Assembly (NCBI GenBank): GCA_050084515.1 | Contig: CM114273.1 | Coordinates: 11,780,001 to 11,844,000, forward strand | Reading direction: 5' to 3' | DNA length: 64,000 bases | From: Blasia pusilla | Lineage: Eukaryota > Marchantiophyta > Marchantiopsida > Blasiales | Shown: piece after piece, positions 23,589 to 35,424 of the stretch | How positions within the stretch are numbered: the stretch's first letter is position 1 | How the letters are laid out: each line of letters starts with the position of its first letter | Translations under genes and position numbers: made by a program | Notes under the pieces: generated by a model | Database searches by the model: none | What the model saw: the letters and a program-made list of their open reading frames with translations, nothing else | Told to the model about the DNA's origin: nothing

Positions 23589-24295
23589 TCAAGCGATCAC
23601 GATGTTGCGGACTTGGCTTTCCGGCTTCGGAGCTTTGGGAACTGTCACAGTAAGGACCCCGTTTTCCACTTTTGCGCTGACTTCATTCGTTTTAACATTG
23701 CTGGGTAGCTTGAATTGTCTCAGGAAGCGACCGTGTGAACGTTCGACCCTATGCCAGGTATCTGTCTTCTGCTCTTCCTCTTTGCTGCGCTCCCCACTTA
23801 TCTTCAGCATTCCATCATCTTGCAATTCCACCTTCACATCTTCCTTTCTCAACCCTGCACCCATGGATGCCAAGAAACGACCGACTAACATGAGTACTCG
23901 CTCAGCCGGACCACGTGGGTCTGCTCAAAGACAGTAGGGATGATTTTCTTGTCCATAATATTTTGGAAGAGAGAGAGAGAGAGACGCTCATCTTCCCTGC
24001 TGGGAGCTTTCGAGAGGGTGACGTCGAAGTGACACTCTCAAGAGAAGAAATCACGAGTTAGAATCCCACACTGATGGAACGTACCAGGTAAATCCGCTTT
24101 GAAAACGTGGGCATCCTCATTCTCCACCCAATCCACTCTCGTGCCTGCAACCGCATGGGCATCTCGTGCGATAGAGCGAGCGTGAGATGGTACCAGATCC
24201 ATGAAGTCGAACGGATCCGGCACGAGTCCCACCGACAAAGGCGTGAAGGGATCCCACATGCCGCCAAGTCGAGATCCGAACGGAGTGAGAGCCAT
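23589..24295 (-). CDS. Class I small heat-shock protein (Hsp20), copy 2, intact
   Basis: Cytosolic chaperone. The model is complement(join(23589..23854, 24085..24295)), 158 residues, the usual class I length. Exon 1 starts [12 protein letters not shown] and ends in KADLP plus one base; the intron has a GTACGT donor and a GTGCAG acceptor; exon 2 restores Gly and continues [14 protein letters not shown]. The consensus GVLTVTVPK lies near the end, and the C-terminus is VRNIVIA, which includes the I-x-V/I oligomerisation signature. The protein differs from copy 1 by very few residues. With intact splice sites this is the better candidate for the working gene. Confidence 0.93.
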
Positions 24296-24448
24296 GATTC
24301 TGCTGTGATAGATTTTCCGCGGAACGAGTGCACTCCACTTGAAGACCTTAATACTCGTTATCACGACAGTATAATGAATTCTACTCTTCGCAAATTATCG
24401 CAAACGCTGGCCGAATTGCTGATGGTGAGAAAGCGAAGACGGTATGGG

Positions 24449-24606
24449 TATTTATAAAGAGCGATTCTATTCAATCCGGTGCTTCCAGAGCTGACTGGAG
24501 TTGTGATCGAATACTGTACTCCTCTCGAAAGGTCTGGATGATGTCCTTCGAATTGGCATCTGCAGCCTTCTGGTTGGATCTTCGTTACTGCAGGAGCTTT
24601 CTAGAA
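24449..24606 (-). promoter_or_regulatory. Heat-shock promoter of sHSP copy 2
   Basis: TATA box (24449-24458, same sequence as copy 1) about 155 bp before the start codon and one TTCTAGAA core (24599-24606), followed after one base by a further TTC. Confidence 0.6.
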
Positions 24607-25060
24607 CTTCTCCGTACGACCGTCGACCGTGGTTGCACTGGATTGGCCCGAATTTCTGAGTTTCTGAATTTCAAGGGTACGATGAAGTATTTTGAAAATA
24701 TAGCACAATCGGAGCTCGAGCTACGCACCTACTTAGGACTCCGAAATCGTGCACAAGTTCTCAAGCATTTCCCAAAAAAGCTCAATACCTTGCTCCAGCG
24801 ACTTGATTCGGATCGCAAGATTGTGCAGAGGTGATTGGTGGGAGGGCGGACCCTCACTGCTGTCACGAACCGAAGTACTAGTCGACCGCGTGGCAGACCG
24901 TAGGCAAGCGAGAACTTGCATGCTCGATTTCCGAATGTCAAGAAAAATTGTCTTCAGTGCTTCATCTTCGCAATACGACACGACGGCAGAATTTTCATGG
25001 AAAGGGCTCCAAAACAAAATACTCGGGGAACGATAAATTAGTGTTCGTGTTGCTAGAAAA

Positions 25061-27206
25061 AAATTGCTAGCATACATTACTTGGGTTCAAAACAATTTGA
25101 ATGTGAGTTTTTGGTACCGGATATAGAAAAGCCAAAGTTGTAAAATATCAATTCACACAAACAAAAAGAAATCACACGAATCTATAAAAGTTCACATGAG
25201 TGAAAAAATGTGCATCTGAAAATTTTAAAAAACACACAAGACATACATGTAGAGGCAGTAATGATCTAAACAATTGGGAGAAGGTAGGCAAGAAAAATAT
25301 AAGGCATGAATAAAGCGGAGGGGAGAAGGTGTCCAACCAACAACATGGGGAACTTATGGAATCGAAAACACTAAGACCACGCTCCACTCAAGGAGAAGGG
25401 AAACCATAATAGTCAAAACTAACTAACCATGACTACTTGCAAGAGGGCCTCTAGCATTGTTGTCTCCAAAATCATGAGCGGGTCTCAAGAGCCCATTTGC
25501 TTCGGCATGCTTAAAAGCAATGTAATCGGGAATATAAAACATAGGAGCTCAATAGCTTAAGAAAATCCTTTCCTTGAGTGGAGTATATAGGCCTACTCAA
25601 GGTTGCAAACAGAAAACTTCAATGTACACGGAATTATGTCTATCCTGAGGACAAACATGTTTGTGCAGGCCTTGTGTTGGCTATTCAATCCCTGTGTGGG
25701 CCGCACAATCACTAAGCTTGCGCCACCTGCACAATATACCCTTGCTCAGGAAGCCTAGCGTCCCACCGCTCGTTTCTAGCACACGATTTCTACCCCGTGT
25801 CAGACTTGCTAGGTTCCACCTTTGGCCCGCATCATCGCGTGCCCTTCCAAGCTGGACCATCCCCATTGGTCGGTCGCATCAAGCCCACGAGAGGCCTACA
25901 CAGTGCATGCAAGCGGCCCACACCTTGGGTCACCTCTTCTTGCGAATCAAAACCACCCATGTGGCATCTAGAAATTCTTCCAGCTAGCCCATGTTTGGCC
26001 CGCATGTCGCAAACCCTAGACAACACATGGCGAGCTCTGGTTCGCTACGAGATGGTGCAAATTCCTTTCCACCTTCCTTCGACCTACTTTTAGCATGTAG
26101 TTTTAGGTTTGGAAAAACCCTAAAAATGTGGGAAAGTGGGCTTCAAAATGGTTAATAGGGAGTGATTACCTTGAACTAAACAGTTATATCCCACTTTTCC
26201 TCCATGTTTTTCTCTATTTCTTTGAGAGTAGGATTATTCTTGGATTAGCCTAAGCCTTAAAATTTCTATTGGTGCCTTGAGAGTTTTGGGCTTCCATAGT
26301 TGCTAGGACTTTTGGGAAATCCGTTGCGTGCCTTTGAGGTTAGTTAGAATTTGTTTGTGACCAACTTAGATATTTGCGCTCCTTCTTGTGTCTTTAGCAA
26401 ACTCTAATTTTATTCCACATTAGGTGAGAGGGTTTGAGTATGGAATTCTCTTGTGTCAAAGAAATTGTTTGTTGATCTTGAGATTTTTTATTCATCGCCT
26501 TGAGTTTAGATATTTTCATTGGCTTTCCTTAGCACATCGGGGATGTGGTGGTAGTGAAGGAAATTATCTAAGCCCGCATATATTCCTTTTGGGTATGGCA
26601 TGAGCCATGTCATACTCACGATAATGCCATGTCACATATAGTAAGGGTGACAAGGCAACTTAAAATGTCCTAAAAGACTACACAAAACCATTCTAGTCAA
26701 TTTCCACATCATCAAGCCACCGTGGAGTCCTTACAACTAGAGTTCTATATGACTCGTCCTTTGTAACTAGGTACTAAACTAGTTGCAATAGTTGTGTATT
26801 GTTCACATGCACTAGAACTTGTTGTATATTTTAGTGGCAATTGACACATTTCCTTCTAGTGTGACAAGATATTCCTTAAAGGATGGGAGTTGAGTTCTTA
26901 CAAACATACCATAATTATCCTTGTCGAATGCATAAAGAACTCATTGGATTCTCCGAGAGAGATAGGGATATGTTTTCATCATAGGCAACAGAAGACATAG
27001 ATGATGGTGAAGCCAATGTTGTATTGGAGAGGACTCTTCCTTGTGGAAGGTGGAGGCACATGACTAGAGCTAGGGGAAGAGCGAGGGGAAGAATTGGCGA
27101 GACATCTAAACTAAGTCTCGGATGACACATACTCCCCTATGCGTCAAAGTTTTACATATTGCCTATATAGGTATGATGCATCCCTTTTGTGCCATATATT
27201 CCACAT
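25061..27206 (+). other. No gene recognised
   Basis: AT-rich intergenic DNA with a more GC-rich patch near 25660-26090 that keeps frames open on both strands. No domain, splice pattern or repeat was recognised. Confidence 0.5.
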
Positions 27207-27933
27207 AGCAAAGGTATGTGTATGATGGTAAAGGGATTGCCGAATAAGTAACACCTGAAATGCGTGATAGCCCCGACTACAGCCAAGCACTCATACGAGT
27301 TGTACTTTGCCTCTGCAGCGTTGTTTGAGCGGCTAGTGTAAGCCACCACGAACACTCTACCTTCATCATCATGTTGGGTGAGCACCGCTCCAAGCCCCAA
27401 CATGCTCCAATTTGTGTGCAACTCGAAAGGACGCCCCCTGATCGGTCTCCTCGAGATGGGCGCGAACGTCAACTTGTCATGGAGCAACTGAAATGCTCGC
27501 TCTTGCTCATCCCCCTAGTGCCACTCGTGATCCACCTTGGTCAGCAAGGTCAGTGGCTTCGCAATCGAACTGAATCCCTTGACGTACCGCCCATAGAAGT
27601 TTGCCAATCCCATGAATGCACGAAGACGGCTCACATCCGTAGGGCGTGGAATGCGTGAGATAGCCTCTACCTTTGTCTACTGGACACCAAGGCCCCCTGG
27701 GTATATTGTATGACCCAAGTACTCAACCTGGTCATAGGAGAACTTGCACTTGCCTGGATATAGCTTCAGCCCATGTAATTGCAATCGTCGAAACATCTCC
27801 TCTAGATTTCGCTCATGGTCCTCAATTGTGGCGCTAAAGACTACGATGTCATCAATATAATACCTAGCAAAATCCAGACCAGCCAAGATCCTATCCATGA
27901 CCCCTTGAAACTGAGCCGGGGCGTTCTTTCAAT
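27207..27933 (-). mobile_element. Fragment B: RT/RNase H piece of the DNMT-retroelement superfamily
   Basis: Minus strand. RT appears as MDRILAGLDFARYYIDDIVV and GHTIYPGGLGV, and RNase H as LHTNWSMLGLGAVLTQHDDE and SRSNNAAEAKYNSYE, close to C and A but distinct from both. It is truncated on both sides: RNase H breaks off where 'ITDHQP' would follow, and RT ends at the PAQFQ region. Asp to Asn in 'HTNWS' replaces a usual RNase H catalytic residue. No methyltransferase is preserved. Confidence 0.85.
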
Positions 27934-28295
27934 AGACAGTGCGGTTCCAACGGAATGGTGCGGCGTTGCAGGCGGCACGGAACGGCTACGAACGGCACAA
28001 CCCTTGATGGTGAGATGCGGCACTCGGCGGCATACCCTCCTCAATCAACAATAAACCTACACTCTTCTCCACAATGACGATGCGGCTCAGTGATCGAGAT
28101 GGTGCGGTGCGACCACGAGCAGCACGGTGCGGCAATTGGCGGCGTATTGCCACAATCACATACTTATTTTTTTGAAATGTACAAATATGGGCTTAGCATA
28201 ATTTTGAGTTCCTTTTTTTGTGAGCATTTTTTTTTTTATTGATATGGATAGTCAGTGTATGGGATAGGCTAGGGGGATGATGTATTGGCATTATG
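27934..28295 (+). other. GC-rich patch, unclassified
   Basis: Between fragment B and element E. 27934-28150 is rich in 'ggtgcggc', 'ggcggcac' and 'gatgcggc' words unlike the AT-rich surroundings. No frame or inverted termini recognised. Confidence 0.4.
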
Positions 28296-29339
28296 TGTTG
28301 CTACCCTCATAACCAAACAACACCAAATAGGCATCAAGCAGAACATCAGAACTCAAGTGGACTCACGCTACAATGGTTGCGCTTTGGAGAGGCGTTTGGA
28401 AAGGTCTCTTGGAAAAGTCCAAGAGACAAAACGCGGAACAGAGTTATGCATTTCGTGCGTTATTGGTTGTGACCAGGAAACCTAGAACAAACGAGATCCA
28501 AGACTTGAGATGAGTTGAGTCTTGGAAGGTTGGTTGCCAAAGAGGTGAGAACCAGTTTTCGAATACGACTAGCGTTTGGGGAATTTTACTTTGTTTTGGA
28601 CCATAACGTTTAGCTCCAAGATGCGTTTGGAGCAAGTAAGGACACGTTGGAAAGCTTATCTTGAGACGCTTTCAATGCATGAAATATCTTAGCAAACGCA
28701 TAAGTACAGACTAAGATATTGGCCGTAAACAACTGTGAGAGCAATCGGGTTGAGAGCCAATTGGAGAGGCTCGGGTGTCTTTCCCTAAAGGTAGGGGGAC
28801 CCCAGACATCCCCAGAAGTATTAGTAAGGGAGGAGTCTCTCCAAGATGTCTTGGGACATGAATCCCCACTTTAAGCGCCAAACGGCGTCTCAGAGGCAGG
28901 GGATGGAACGGGAGTTTGGCGTTGGAACTCGAAACCCGAACCTCATCCAAGAAAGTGGACTTTGTACGCCAAACTTGGATTCCAACCCGAGATTCATTTT
29001 GTGCAAGTCACGGTTAGGGACTCATTGGATGTCCATCGGTCAGTTGGAATCGCCAGGCTCGGAACGCCATTTGAGGTTCTTGAACCAACCAGAAAGTCTG
29101 TCCCAAGTCTTGCAAGACTTGCCCGTGTTGTAAACCGTGAAATTCGGAAGGTTGAGCTTGATGAGAGATCGAGATGAGAACTCAAAAAGTTAGCCCGCTG
29201 ATTGATCCAAGACCCGACTAACAAGGGTGCGTGTCTAGATGCAAATCAGCGTTGAGAGCGTGACCTACTGAACACACGATTCCGCAACAACAAGATTAAC
29301 GTTCAAGGAGAGTACGCGCACGACACGTGGTATCACAGC
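28296..29339 (+). repeat. Element E 5' LTR and primer-binding site
   Basis: The LTR begins TGTTGCTACCCTC (TGTCACGACCCTC in the 3' copy) and ends near GCACGACA at 29325. TGGTATCACAGC (29328-29339) differs by one base from the initiator tRNA-Met primer site (TGGTATCAGAGC). Confidence 0.85.
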
Positions 29340-29477
29340 AAATCCTTGGTGAGCGTGAACTTGGGATTATGGAAGATCTGGATGTCTGAGAAGAACTCAA
29401 GGAAGCTGGAAGACCACGACGCATGAGGAGGAATGCAAGAGATAAGGGGGAGATCTGAGAAAGTTAGGACTCACAAA

Positions 29478-30853
29478 TGGCAACCAAGGGCAAAGAACCG
29501 AGGAAACCGCGAGTCAAAGAAAAAATCCGAGAGACGAATCAATGATTGACCATGAGCCAAAGGTGGAGATTGCAACTCCCAAAGTGCGGAGTCCCAGACA
29601 TGAGGATGTTCCAAACGAAAATCTTTCTGCGGGACCTTTTATATCTAAATGATGGGATTGATGAAGGTGATGGCGGGCTAGATGGCCGAACAGAGAACAA
29701 GGTGATAATAGAATTCAAGTCAAATGGAGCCCCTAGTTCCAGCAAGAAGCTTTGTAAGACAAATTTGCCAATGCCATTCATAGGAATGGGGCGTTTGTGG
29801 AAAGTGAGCGAGTTTCTAACGGAACTCGAACGTTATTCCGAAGCGCAACAGGCAGATGAGCAAGACAAAGTGACTGTAGCGGTCACGTTTTTTAAGGATC
29901 ACGCTCTCCACTGGTGGACGGCTCACCATAAAGAACATCTAGGCCATGGAAGAAAGTTGAGTTGGGAAGATTTCAAGGAGTTGATTGGGAACTGACTCAC
30001 TCCGGAATATCAGGAGTACCGCGATGGCATGGAGTTTATAAGGTTGCGCCAAAGCGGATCCCTTGGCGCTTATGTGCGAGAGTTCAGTGCACTCATGAGC
30101 TCACTTTCCACATATGAGTTTACAAAGAAGGTGATCTTCTTAAGTGGACTCAAACCAAGCGCTGAAAAGGCCCTCTTTTGTATGCCTCATATTCCAGAGA
30201 CGTGCACGAGATAGGGGATGATGAAGTCCAAAACCAAAAACCCTTTGAGCCAAAAATATTTTTTCTAAGTTACCGAAAAAAAAGGGACATCCAAGAGGGT
30301 TGGGAATGGGGATGAGCGCGACCACGGAGGGTCTCTTCCCCTAGAAGCAAAACGAGTGGAACTCAACGAAAAGCTAAGAGGGCCGCCGTTCACAAAGTCA
30401 ACAAATGCCAAAGTGATTTGCTACAACTGCGGCAAACCCAGACATATGGCTAAGGAATGTGTGAGGCCCAAAGTTAGTAAACCGAGTATGATTGCATTTG
30501 CTGCTAAGCACTTATCGGCGGGAGATCTAGATACATCTCTCCAAGTCACCAAGAGAATGCCCAATTTGGTTTATCTAGGATCCAAGATCGCTAACCGCGA
30601 TATGATGTTGCTCGTTCATACAGGTGCTTCGCACCACTCATTCTTAAGCCCGAGAATCATGAAGACAGTGGGATTTCCAACCACCAAGGCAGATGAACCC
30701 ATTAGGGTAGGATTCGCGGGAGGCAAGTCCCACCAGACCTCAGAGTTGGTTTTAGGGCTACTTGTGGGATGCAGAGTATTTGAGATGAAGGAGGACGAGT
30801 TTGGCCGAGTTAGAGGAAGGATTCCTTTGCTTGATGAGACAAGTAGAGGATGA
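29478..30853 (+). pseudogene. Element E gag, CCHC knuckle and protease
   Basis: A possible start at 29478 (MATKGKEPRKP) runs into a TGA. Gag core follows with KVSEFLTELERYSEAQQADE and DHALHWWTAH in one frame and MEFIRLRQSGSLGAYVREFS in the next. The knuckle is CYNCGKPRHMAKEC (from about 30419). The protease site reads MLLVHTGASHHSF, with His (CAT, 30617-30619) where the catalytic Asp of 'DTGASH' should be. Confidence 0.8.
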
Positions 30854-33371
30854 TACAAGTGCGAGACGTAGAGATCAAAATTCAGCTTCAAGGGGAATGC
30901 CTGAAACACTCAAGAGAGTTGTGAAAGAATTTGGAGATGTGTTGACTAAGGAGCTTCCAACTGAGCTACCACCACATAGGGCGGTTGATCATAAGATAGA
31001 GGTGAAACCCGGATCTCAACCACCTTCAAAGGCACTATATAGGTTGAATCAGGAAGAACTTGCTGAGCTGAAAAAACAGTTGGGTGAACTCCTAGAGAGG
31101 GGTTATATCTGAACTAGCAAGTCATCTTATGGAGCGCCCGTTCTCTTTGTGAAGAAGAAGGATGGGAAGTTGAGACTCTGTGTTGATTATCGGGTGCTGA
31201 ATAAAGTGACGGTGAGGAACAACTATCCTCTCCCAAGGATGGATGACCTCTTTGATCGATTGTCACTTGCCAAGTATTTCAGCCGGATTGACCTGAAATC
31301 AGGATATTATCAAATTTGGATTGCTGAAGCGGATGTAGAGAAGACTGCGTGTAGAACGAGATACGGTTCATTTGAGTTTGTGGTAATGCCTTTCGGTCTT
31401 TGTAATGCGCCTCCAATGTTCACCACTTTGATGAACTCCATTTGTCATAAGGAGACGGATGAGTTTGTGATCATCGATATAGATGACATACTCATCTATT
31501 CAAAAACACTAGAGGAGCACGCTCGACATTTGAAGACGGTGTTTGAGAAACTCAAGACCAACAAGCTGTTTGCAAATGCGGATAAGAGTGAGTTTGGTTT
31601 GACAAAAATCAAGTTCTTGGGGCATGTGGTTAGTGCAGATGGAGTGAGTGTAGACATGGAGAAGATAAGCGCCATTGCCGAATGGGAATCGCCTTTCACT
31701 GTGAAGGGGATGAGGAGGTTCATCGGAGCGGTCCAAATTTATCGCACATACGTGAAGAACTTTTTGGGAATAGTGAAACCTCTCATAGATTGGACCGCAA
31801 AATTTTCCAACACTACATGGACCAAGGTAGTGGATAAAGCATTCAATCAAGTCAAAGAGATCCTCTCGCAAGAACTAGTTCTGAAGCTGCCGTAGTTTGA
31901 CCAACCGTTCGAGGAGCACACTAATGCTAGTGATTTTGCGATTTTTGGAATGTTGGTGCAAAAAGGGAGACCTATAGCATACGAGAGCAAGAAGCTTAGA
32001 GACACCGAAATAAGATGGCCCACTCATGAGAAAGATTTGTTTGCGATGATTCATTGCTTGAGAAAGTGGCGTCACTATTTGGGACTTCACAAGACTCGAG
32101 TATTCACCGATAACATATCGCTCAAGTATTTTGAGACCCACGATCGCTTAACACCAAAGCAACTTCGATGGCATAATACCTTGGCATTGACAAATGTGGA
32201 GCTAATCCACAAGCCGGGGAAAGACAATGTCATTCCAGATCCGTTAAGTCGCAAGGATGAGCATATGCCATCGACGACACAAGGTTTGTTCCCTAATGAA
32301 ACAAACCTCGAAAGAAGGATTCGTGAAGGATACATGAAGGATGCGCAAGCAAGGGAGTACCTTGGGATGTTAAAGCGGGGCGAGAAGGTGGCCAATCTAA
32401 GTTTGAGACACGGCTTGCTAGGTCAAGGCAAGCTACGGACCAAAGTTTTTGTGGAATGTCATGATGGACCTTTGGCAGGACACAAAGGGGAGAAATCCAC
32501 TCTTGCTGTTTTGGCCAAAAGGTTCTTTTGAACCAACATGAATGAAGATGTTGCTCAATATGTGAAAACCTACGTGACCTGTCAGGCGAACAAAGTTTCT
32601 TATGCGAAGAAATAAGGCTTACTTCATCCTTTGCCGATCCTGGAGGGGCCCTTGCAAAGCATTAGCATGGATTTCATTACGAGTCTTCCGGAATGTGAGG
32701 GATACAACGCTATACTTCTGAAAGTTGATCGGTTTAGCAAGTTGGGGAGGTTTGTGCCAATGAGAGAGTCTGCGATGGCCTACATGACTTCCCGACTGTT
32801 CCTCAATGGTTGGTGGCGAGCTCATGGATTGCCTAGGAGCATTGTGTCCAATCGAGATCCAAAGTTTACCAGTGCCTTTTGGAAACATCTATTCAGGAGG
32901 TTTCGGACCAAACTCAACTTTAGTATGGCCTTTTATCCTCAAACGGATGGGCAAACAGAAAAAGTAAACTTGGTCGTGAACTAGTACTTAAGGAATTACG
33001 TGAGTGCAGACCAAAGAGATTGGGCCAAGTGGCTAAGTATGGCTGAGTATTGTTACAACTTGACCAAGCATTCCACAACCGGAGAATCTCCGTTTCTTCT
33101 GGTGTATCAAAGAGAACCAAAAGGGCCTCTTGACTAGGCTCTTTCGAAGGGCGCTACATTGGCACACACTCGTCAAGCAACGGCAGAATATTTGTCAGTG
33201 GAAATCCAAGAACGACAAGAGCGAGCGAGGAATAGTCTTGCCAAGGCTCAACTAAGGTACTTGAAGCATGCTAACAAAAGTCGGCGCCAAGTGAGTTTCC
33301 AAGTTGGGGAACAAGTGTGGTTGAGTGTAAAGAATCTCACTCTTCCAAAGGAATTTTCCGTGAAATTGTGA
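30801..33371 (+). pseudogene. Element E reverse transcriptase, RNase H and integrase
   Basis: RT has KKKDGKLRLCVDYRVLNK, FSRIDLKSGYYQIW and VMPFGLCNAP, but the catalytic box reads DIDD instead of YIDD (GAT at 31476-31478). RNase H (31913-32530) has HEKDLFAMIHCLRKWRHYL and VFTDN. Integrase has the zinc region (AGHKGEKST, then TCQAN), MDFITSLP, SNRDPKF and YPQTDGQTEKVN, giving an apparent DDE set. Stops interrupt at about 31110, 31893, 32529, 32613, 32982 and 33135. Confidence 0.85.
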
Positions 33372-33472
33372 GCCAAGTATGTCGGACCGTATGTGATCAA
33401 GGAAAAGTCGTTTGAGGATGTGTACAATTATTAAAGACGTGTCTTCAAGACAATGTGCGTTCGGAATGAAGG

Positions 33473-33691
33473 ATGGTATTGAGACCACAACCAGTCATCG
33501 GAAATGAGGAACCAGAGTTCGAGGTTGAGATCATTGTGCGTTCGAGACGTAGAGCCGCCAAGTACAAATACTTGGTCAAGTGGAAAGGCTACCATGTGAA
33601 AGAGGCGACTTGGATTCCAAAGGCGGAGCTTGAACACGAGCAAAAAGCATTGCGAGACTTCAATTGGATGTTGGATAGGCACATGCGTTAG
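33473..33691 (+). pseudogene. Element E chromodomain
   Basis: C-terminal of integrase. It contains KYKYLVKWKGYHVKEATWIP followed by an acidic/amphipathic helix, the chromodomain signature that in chromoviruses binds methylated histone H3K9 and steers integration to heterochromatin. A 31-bp tandem duplication straddles its stop codon (33677-33735). Confidence 0.82.
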
Positions 33692-34375
33692 TACATGGTG
33701 AAGCAATAGGCACATGCGTTAGTACATGGTGAAGCTTGGGTCGATAACTCGTTGTAACTAGAAATGTTTAGTTGTTGCAATAAAGAATGCATGGATTTGG
33801 AGATTCGATGCTTGTGATTTTGATTTTGAGTTTGGTAATGCATGGCAATGAGTATTTCTTCATATGCTTAGGATGTAAGTCAAGGAGGCCAAACAATGAG
33901 TATTTGAGGTGAGAGCTTGTATTCAAATCAGGCATCTAGATTAGGACCAAGTGTTGAAGTACTAGCATTTGGGCTCGCCCTAACGTTGGCGGGGCACATT
34001 ATCCTGTCTTGGGGTTTGTGGTGATCTCATTCATGTTGCATGAGTGAACTTAGTGATGCACCTAAGTGGAATACAAGTGACCCAAAAGTAGTACGAGTTG
34101 GCTAGGTAAGCAGGCGGTTGTTTAAAAATAGTGAGTGAAGTGTTAGGTTGCAAACTTAGTTAGCTTATTTTGATAGTTTAGATAAGTTCTGCACAACAAG
34201 TCTAGGCTAATTAAAGTGAAGAAGCTAATATTTCTAAGTGGTGCGAGCAACAACCTAACACTCAAGCCAAAAGTGGAATTGCGGGTTAGCTACTAGAACG
34301 CGATTCAGTGTTAAGGGGTCCGCTTCCCACACCTTAACATTAACAAGGTTTGCGTTGATGAGGATATCAACCTTC

Positions 34376-35416
34376 AAAGTAGGGGTGAGTGTCACGACCC
34401 TCATAACCAAACAACACCAAATAAGCGCCAAGCGAAAAATCAGAACTCAAGAGAACTCACGCTGCGAGGTTTACGCTTTGGAGAGGCGTTTGGAAAGATC
34501 TCTTGGAAAAGTCCAAGAGATGAAACGCGGAACAGAGTTGTGCGTTTCATGCATTAGTGGTCGTGACGAGGAAACCTAGACCAAACGCGAGCCAAGACTT
34601 GAGATGAGTTGAGTGTTGGGAGGTTGGTTGCCAAAGAGGTGAGAACCAGTTTGGAACACCACTAGCGTTTGGGAGAATCTGACTATGTTTAGGACCATGA
34701 CGTGGAGCTCCAAGATTATTTTGGGACAAATAAGGGCGCGTTGGAAAGCTTATCTTGAGACGCTTCCAACGCATCAAAGATCTCAGCAAACGCATAAGTA
34801 CAGGCGGAGATATTGGCCAAAAATTATTGTGACAGCAATCGGGTTGAGGGCCAATTGGAGAGGCCCGGGTGTCTTTCCCTAAATTTAGGGGGACCCCGAA
34901 GATCCCTAGAAGTACTAGTAAGGGAGGATTCTCTCTGAGATGTCTCATAACACTAACCCCGACTTTGGGCGCCAAACGACGTTTCAGAGGCACAGGATGG
35001 AACGGGAGTTTGGCATTGGAACTCGAAACCCAAACCTGATCCAAGGGAGTGGACTTTGTAAGCCACACTTGGATTCCAACCCAAGATTCACTTCGTGTGA
35101 GTCTTGGTGAGGAACTCATTGGATGTCCATCGGACAGTTAGAACCCCCAGGCGCGAAATGTTGTTTCACGTTCCTGAATCGACCAGAAAGTCTGTCCCAA
35201 GTCTTTCAAGACTTTCCCGTGTTGTAAACCGTGAAACTAGGAAGGTTGAGCTTGATGAGAGTCCGAGATGAGAACTCGGAAAGTTAGCCCACTGATTGAT
35301 CCAAGACCCGACTAACCAGAGTGCGTGTTTGGATGCAGATCAGCGTTGAGAGCGTGACCTACTGAATGCACGCTTCCGCAATAAACAAGATTAACGTTTA
35401 AGGAGAGTAGGCACAC
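34376..35416 (+). repeat. Element E polypurine tract and 3' LTR
   Basis: A purine-rich aaagtaggggtgag (34376-34389) directly precedes TGTCACGACCC. The LTR copies 28296-29325 with many substitutions and ends near GCACACA at 35416. The untranslated stretch 33736-34375 upstream has no recognised gene. Confidence 0.85.
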
Positions 35417-35424
35417 AAAATCTG

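Larger units (their letters stand above)
21539..25060. repeat. Segmental duplication, copy 2
   Basis: Second copy of 121-3580, same orientation. Differences include loss of ~60 bp around the heat-shock element, absence of the long CT microsatellite in the sHSP intron, and about 85 extra bp near 24835-24920. The 21539-23588 part has no recognised gene. Confidence 0.9.
28296..35416 (+). mobile_element. Element E: decayed Ty3/gypsy chromovirus
   Basis: 7.1 kb with direct LTRs (28296-29325 and 34390-35416), a tRNA-type primer site, gag-pol and a purine tract before the 3' LTR. Domain order is gag, CCHC, protease, RT, RNase H, integrase, chromodomain. Multiple stops and substitutions in two active sites make it inactive. 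LTR identity is visibly imperfect, so the insertion is not recent. No convincing target-site duplication was found. It lacks methyltransferase and PHD domains, in contrast to A, C and D. Confidence 0.9.

Noticed and set aside
28291-28295. Target-site duplication for element E
   Set aside because: TTATG before the 5' LTR has no match after the 3' LTR end near 35416.
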